DNA from: an uncultured Caldilineaceae bacterium
GTDB lineage: Bacteria; Chloroflexota; Anaerolineae; Caldilineales; Caldilineaceae
DNA: 64,000 bases
Assembly (NCBI GenBank): GCA_951812725.1
Contig: OX638330.1
Location: 5,497,405-5,561,404, forward strand
Direction of reading: 5' to 3'
Of the stretch, positions 60,967 through 64,000 are shown in pieces; within the stretch, counting starts at the first letter, position 1; each line of letters starts with the position of its first letter. The position numbers and the translations under genes were made by a program. The notes under the pieces are model-generated. The model made no database searches. It had not been told where the DNA came from and worked only from the letters and a program-made list of their open reading frames with translations.

Positions 60967-61113
60967 TTCTACGGGTTTCGTTGCCTGCAATATCTGTTCG
61001 GAGCATTTGTCTGTCTGCCTCTGTGTTTTCGTCTGCCGACGTCTTCATCGCTCGGGCATCTGGCGGCGGCAAAGATGCTGAGGTGTCAAGTTTTCAGGAG
61101 TAGTTGAACAAAA

Positions 61114-62985
61114 ATGTCTAAAGCACTCATCGCTGGGATCAATCAGGTTGCTGTTGATAAAGACCTCGACAATGAGGTGATTTTCGACGCAATCGAGGCT
61201 GCGCTCATTTCAGCCTACAAGCGCAACTACGGCTCCGTCGCCAATGTGACGGCTCAGGTGGACCGCGCGTCGGGCGAGATGAGCGTGTTCGCGGAGAAAG
61301 AGGTAGTCGAAGATATCCTCAACCCGAATACCGAAATTCTGTTAGACGATGCCAAAACCGTGGAGCCGTCTACTGAATTGGGCGATGTAGTTCTGGTGCA
61401 GAATACGCCCGACAACTTCGGCCGTATTGCCGCCCAGACCGCCAAACAGGTGATCCTGCAACGCATTCGAGAGGCTGAACGAGACACCGTCTACGAAAAC
61501 TTTGTCCACAAAGTTGGCGAGACGATCACTGCACAGGTCCGCAGCATCGATCTCGTCTCCGGCGCTGTCACCATTCTGATCGATGACAGACACGAGAACC
61601 TTTTGCCCCGCGAGGAGCAGATCCCATCGGAAAACCTGCGCAGGGGAGACTATATCTGTCTGTATGTGGTGGACGTGCACCGCAGCAGTCGCGGCCCGAT
61701 GATCAAGCTGAGTCGTACCCATCGCGATCTCCTTCGCCGCCTCATGGAACAGGAGATCCCGGAGGTGCGGGACGGCACCGTCGAAATCAAGGCCATATCC
61801 CGCGAGCCCGGCGCACGCAGCAAAGTAGCCGTTATGGCGACGCTGCCCGGCGTCGACCCAGTGGGCAGTTGCGTGGGCATGCGCGGCTTGCGCATCCAAA
61901 ACATCGTAACCGAGCTGGCCGGCGAGAAAATCGACGTCGTCGAGTGGAGCGGCAATCTGCGCACCTATATCTCCAACGCACTCGGTCCGGCCAAAGTGCA
62001 GAGCGTTATCCTCGAAGAAGACACCAACATCAAGACGGCCATCGTAATTGTGCCGGATCGACAACTCAGCTTGGCCATTGGCAAGGCGGGGCAGAATGCC
62101 CGTCTGGCAGCCAAACTGACGGGATGGCGCATCGACATCAAGAGCGAAACCGAAGCCCACGCCGAAGGGTTGGACCTGCTGGCTGCCGAACAGGCGCAGT
62201 TGGCGGCCGGTGAACAAGACCTGCTCAGTATGGCCGAGAAGATTCTGCGCGACAAAGATGAATCCGCGACAAGCGAAGATACTTTCCGCCAGGCCGCAGC
62301 GCTGCTGCAGCGACGCGATGAAGCAAACAGAACGGCCGATCAGAGCACAGCAACTGAGTGGCCCGAAGCCTTGCCGCCGCAGGAAGAAGAACGCGGCATT
62401 GGCGTCGACGTAGAGGAGGCATTGAGCGCGTTCGAGCGCGCGGCGGCTGCTGTCCAGGGGGAAGAACCGCCTATCACTTCCTTCGACGATATTGCCGTTC
62501 CGGAACCGGAGCCGTTTGGCTTCGGCGAGACGTTGGAGGATGAGGAAGAGATTCAAGAAGAGAGCGACGAAAGCTCTGACACGGTGGAAGAGAGTGAATT
62601 GCCCACCCTTCATCCCTCAGAATTGCCGGCGGAAACAACAGAGGAAGAATCCCTGTTGGAACGTCCGCTCAGACCTGAAGAGTTGCCCCAGGTCATTACT
62701 GCCGACATGTTGCGCCAGCGCATGGCCGCGCGCCAGCAGGGAGGCGGTTCGGGTCCCGTTATCGGTTCAGCCGACGATCTGGAAGTGCCCCCTGAACTGC
62801 TCGATTCTCTGGTTGCAACCGAAGAGTCCGACGAAGAGATTGACGAGCAGGAAGCAAAACGCGGTAAGGCTCGCCGCGGCAGCCCTACTACACCGAAGCG
62901 GCAGCCAAAACGGCAGCGCACGCGCGGGTCACGGGGGCTCGACGTCGACTTGGACGAATTCGATGACGATGAGTTTAACATTTAG
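61114..62985 (+). CDS. nusA: Transcription termination/antitermination factor NusA
   Basis: This is a 623-residue RNA-polymerase-binding factor. The N-terminal domain is in place (AGINQVAVDKDLDNEVIFDAIEAALISAYKRNYG), followed by the S1 domain (GETITAQVRSIDLVSGAVTILIDD...). The KH domains read EVRDGTVEIKAISREPGARSKVAV with the GMRGLRIQNIVTEL loop, then IVPDRQLSLAIGKAGQNARLAAKLTGWRIDI. The last ~250 residues are acidic, low-complexity and unlike Gram-negative NusA, ending in a basic patch (KRQPKRQRTRGSRG) and DEFDDDEF. This long tail is unusual in length. It leads a nusA-ylxR-(infB) block. Confidence 0.96.
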   Translation: MSKALIAGINQVAVDKDLDNEVIFDAIEAALISAYKRNYGSVANVTAQVDRASGEMSVFAEKEVVEDILNPNTEILLDDAKTVEPSTELGDVVLVQNTPDNFGRIAAQTAKQVILQRIREAERDTVYENFVHKVGETITAQVRSIDLVSGAVTILIDDRHENLLPREEQIPSENLRRGDYICLYVVDVHRSSRGPMIKLSRTHRDLLRRLMEQEIPEVRDGTVEIKAISREPGARSKVAVMATLPGVDPVGSCVGMRGLRIQNIVTELAGEKIDVVEWSGNLRTYISNALGPAKVQSVILEEDTNIKTAIVIVPDRQLSLAIGKAGQNARLAAKLTGWRIDIKSETEAHAEGLDLLAAEQAQLAAGEQDLLSMAEKILRDKDESATSEDTFRQAAALLQRRDEANRTADQSTATEWPEALPPQEEERGIGVDVEEALSAFERAAAAVQGEEPPITSFDDIAVPEPEPFGFGETLEDEEEIQEESDESSDTVEESELPTLHPSELPAETTEEESLLERPLRPEELPQVITADMLRQRMAARQQGGGSGPVIGSADDLEVPPELLDSLVATEESDEEIDEQEAKRGKARRGSPTTPKRQPKRQRTRGSRGLDVDLDEFDDDEFNI

Positions 62986-63044
62986 GGCGGCCGGTAGTTC
63001 GTGAATCGCGCCTGGAAAACGTCACCCGCCGTGTAACACCGAAG

Positions 63045-63365
63045 ATGACAAAACGGGCAAAGGGACCGAAACAAAAACGGGGTGCCCTGCAGACCCCCCA
63101 ACGGATGTGCATTGCCTGCCGGGAGTCAGATGGAAAGCGCGCCCTGATTCGGCTGGTTCGGGTTGCAGATGGGGTCGTCCTGGATGAGACCGGCAAAAGG
63201 GCCGGCCGCGGCGCATATGTCCACCCGCACACCAACTGTTGGGAAAGGGCGCTGGCCGGTTCGCTAGTTCAGAAAGCGTTGCGAACAAAAATCAGCGCCG
63301 AGAACCTGATAACACTTTCGGCGTCTGTGGCAACACTCTTGCAGGTAGCGGACGAGACCGCGTAG
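63045..63365 (+). CDS. ylxR: YlxR-family (DUF448) RNA-binding protein
   Basis: This 106-residue basic protein carries the YlxR core: PQRMCIACRESDGKRALIRLVR and GKRAGRGAYVHPHTNCWERAL. Relatives bind RNA and have been linked to RNase P control. It stands between nusA and a probable infB, the conserved position. A short Lys/Arg head and a hydrophobic tail (TLSASVATLLQVAD) flank the core. Confidence 0.92.
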   Translation: MTKRAKGPKQKRGALQTPQRMCIACRESDGKRALIRLVRVADGVVLDETGKRAGRGAYVHPHTNCWERALAGSLVQKALRTKISAENLITLSASVATLLQVADETA

Positions 63366-63948
63366 CGGGGAGGAAGAGGGCAAGTCCGTCGGTTACTCTT
63401 CACTGACTAAAAACTTCTCCTCAAATCTCGACCTTTCACACGGTCTGTCAGCCTTGTGAACCGTGTGTTTAAGAGGAGGTCTGCTGTTCCGTCGTACGAA
63501 TTTCAACTGTTATTGCACAATGCAAATAACAGGTTTTCATATCAAGAGCACAATCGCTGATTGACAGAGAGAATCCGATGAACATAAGCCGATTGCCCGC
63601 CCGCTGACATGTGTCGGAATAGCGGGCTCACATTGGCTGTACTGCAGTTTGGGATGGAGAGGGGGAAGGTTACAGGGAAGGGAGAGATGGTTGTGTAACG
63701 ACTAATCTGCCCACCGAAAGTGCCTCTTGGCTCCCCACATTAAGACCTTCTCCGCATACATCTGTGCATGCTTCCGATCCCAACCATAAATCTGTGTAAA
63801 GTTTGAGCAGTAGCACGCAACTTGGCGCGTGAACGCTTCTCAGCTTCCTCCCCTCTGTCTTCAGAGGGAGATTTTCGTTGTCAGTTTTGATTCGCGCGGC
63901 GCCGTGCAAAACTGGCAACCGGAAGCTATCGACGAAAGGAATGGGAAA
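63366..63948. other. Structured leader between ylxR and infB
   Basis: 583 bases with no supported gene. A long stem-loop spans 63417-63478: outer CTCCTC/GAGGAG and inner CACACGGT/ACCGTGTG. A second hairpin lies at 63848-63870 (CTCTG/CAGAG with CC/GG below) followed by ATTTTCG. The long spacer is unusual inside this block, where ylxR and infB are normally close. Confidence 0.6.
63848..63875 (+). terminator. Terminator-like hairpin before infB
   Basis: A 7-bp stem (CCCTCTG / CAGAGGG) with loop TCTT, extended by two outer pairs around one bulged C, is followed by ATTTT. It lies ~75 bp before the infB start and could attenuate transcription into it. Confidence 0.55.
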
Positions 63949-64000
63949 ATGACCACCGCAACGAAAGATCCAATGCAAATCCAGAATGACGGCCCGGCTG
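63949..64000 (+). CDS. infB: Start of a gene, probably translation initiation factor IF-2 (partial)
   Basis: An ATG at 63949 preceded by GAAAGGAATGGGA opens a frame (MTTATKDPMQIQNDGPA) that runs off the end of the window. Seventeen codons do not identify a protein. The call rests on the conserved order nusA-ylxR-infB and is inference. Confidence 0.5.
   Translation, partial: MTTATKDPMQIQNDGPA

Larger units (their letters stand above)
60697..61113 (+). other. nusA leader region
   Basis: This gap contains the nusA promoter (60863-60891) and a leader hairpin at 60942-60966. No rimP gene precedes nusA. The open frame at 60912-61103 begins TTG inside the leader and is not accepted as a gene. Confidence 0.6.

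Noticed and set aside
60912..61103. 63-codon frame in the nusA leader
   Set aside because: It covers the attenuator hairpin, starts TTG without a ribosome site and does not resemble RimP.

Overview
The window reads as a piece of a high-GC bacterial chromosome, most probably from the Chloroflexota and perhaps close to Caldilineaceae. This placement is inference. It rests on repeated sugar-ABC importers whose binding proteins carry a twin-arginine plus lipobox leader (RR/SRR-F ... AAC-AP-rich), on several phytanoyl-CoA-type dioxygenases, on Uma2 and MazG proteins, on a large glycosyltransferase with an Ig-like tail, and on a nusA-ylxR-(infB) block without rimP. No rRNA is present to settle it. 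One tRNA gene, tRNA-Arg(TCG), is found at 24657-24730.

Layout. 1-6.2 kb: a minus-strand catabolic cluster with two tandem paralogous Fe(II)/2-oxoglutarate dioxygenases, a sugar-type binding protein, two permeases and a third dioxygenase. 6.5-9.9 kb: a second importer (binding protein plus two permeases). 10.4-24.5 kb: mostly housekeeping genes: a PstS-like lipoprotein, uppP, tgt, an Uma2 protein, recA, lysA, a DMT transporter, a 43-residue membrane peptide, two glycosyltransferases and mazG. 25.0-31.1 kb: three paralogous secreted proteins made of repeated PsbP-like and SH3b domains. 31.2-37.6 kb: uvrA, then a dynamin-like GTPase, GNAT and NUDIX operon. 37.9-43.6 kb: an AT-richer accessory segment with a broken HigB toxin, a HigA-ImmA/IrrE fusion, an OLD-like ATPase/TOPRIM protein, a class II Fic protein and a RimJ-type acetyltransferase. 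44.2-56.2 kb: a third importer with a sulfatase, a sugar isomerase, an M20 peptidase and a Gfo/Idh oxidoreductase, interrupted by a secreted FN3-HNH-Excalibur nuclease and flanked by pseudogene remnants of a segmental duplication. 56.2-60.7 kb: two membrane proteins, a RusA-like/HEPN pair, a loxP-shaped palindrome and a DUF6978-like/DUF1828-like pair. 60.9 kb to the end: nusA, ylxR and the first codons of a probable infB, with leader hairpins.

The clearest non-gene finding is a family of four ~285-293 bp elements (at 6.25, 16.86, 43.80 and 51.80 kb). They have ~15-bp terminal inverted repeats beginning GTAAC and 8-bp target-site duplications, two perfect and two slightly decayed. This is the signature of non-autonomous (MITE-like) elements probably moved by an IS66-type transposase. 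Matching LexA-type boxes (GAAC-RNRY-GTTC) lie upstream of both recA and uvrA and point to an SOS regulon. Intergenic spacers of the importer operons share heptamer-based repeats that fold into hairpins between the binding-protein and permease genes. None of the three importers has its own ATPase gene here, so a shared MsmK/UgpC-type ATPase elsewhere is likely.
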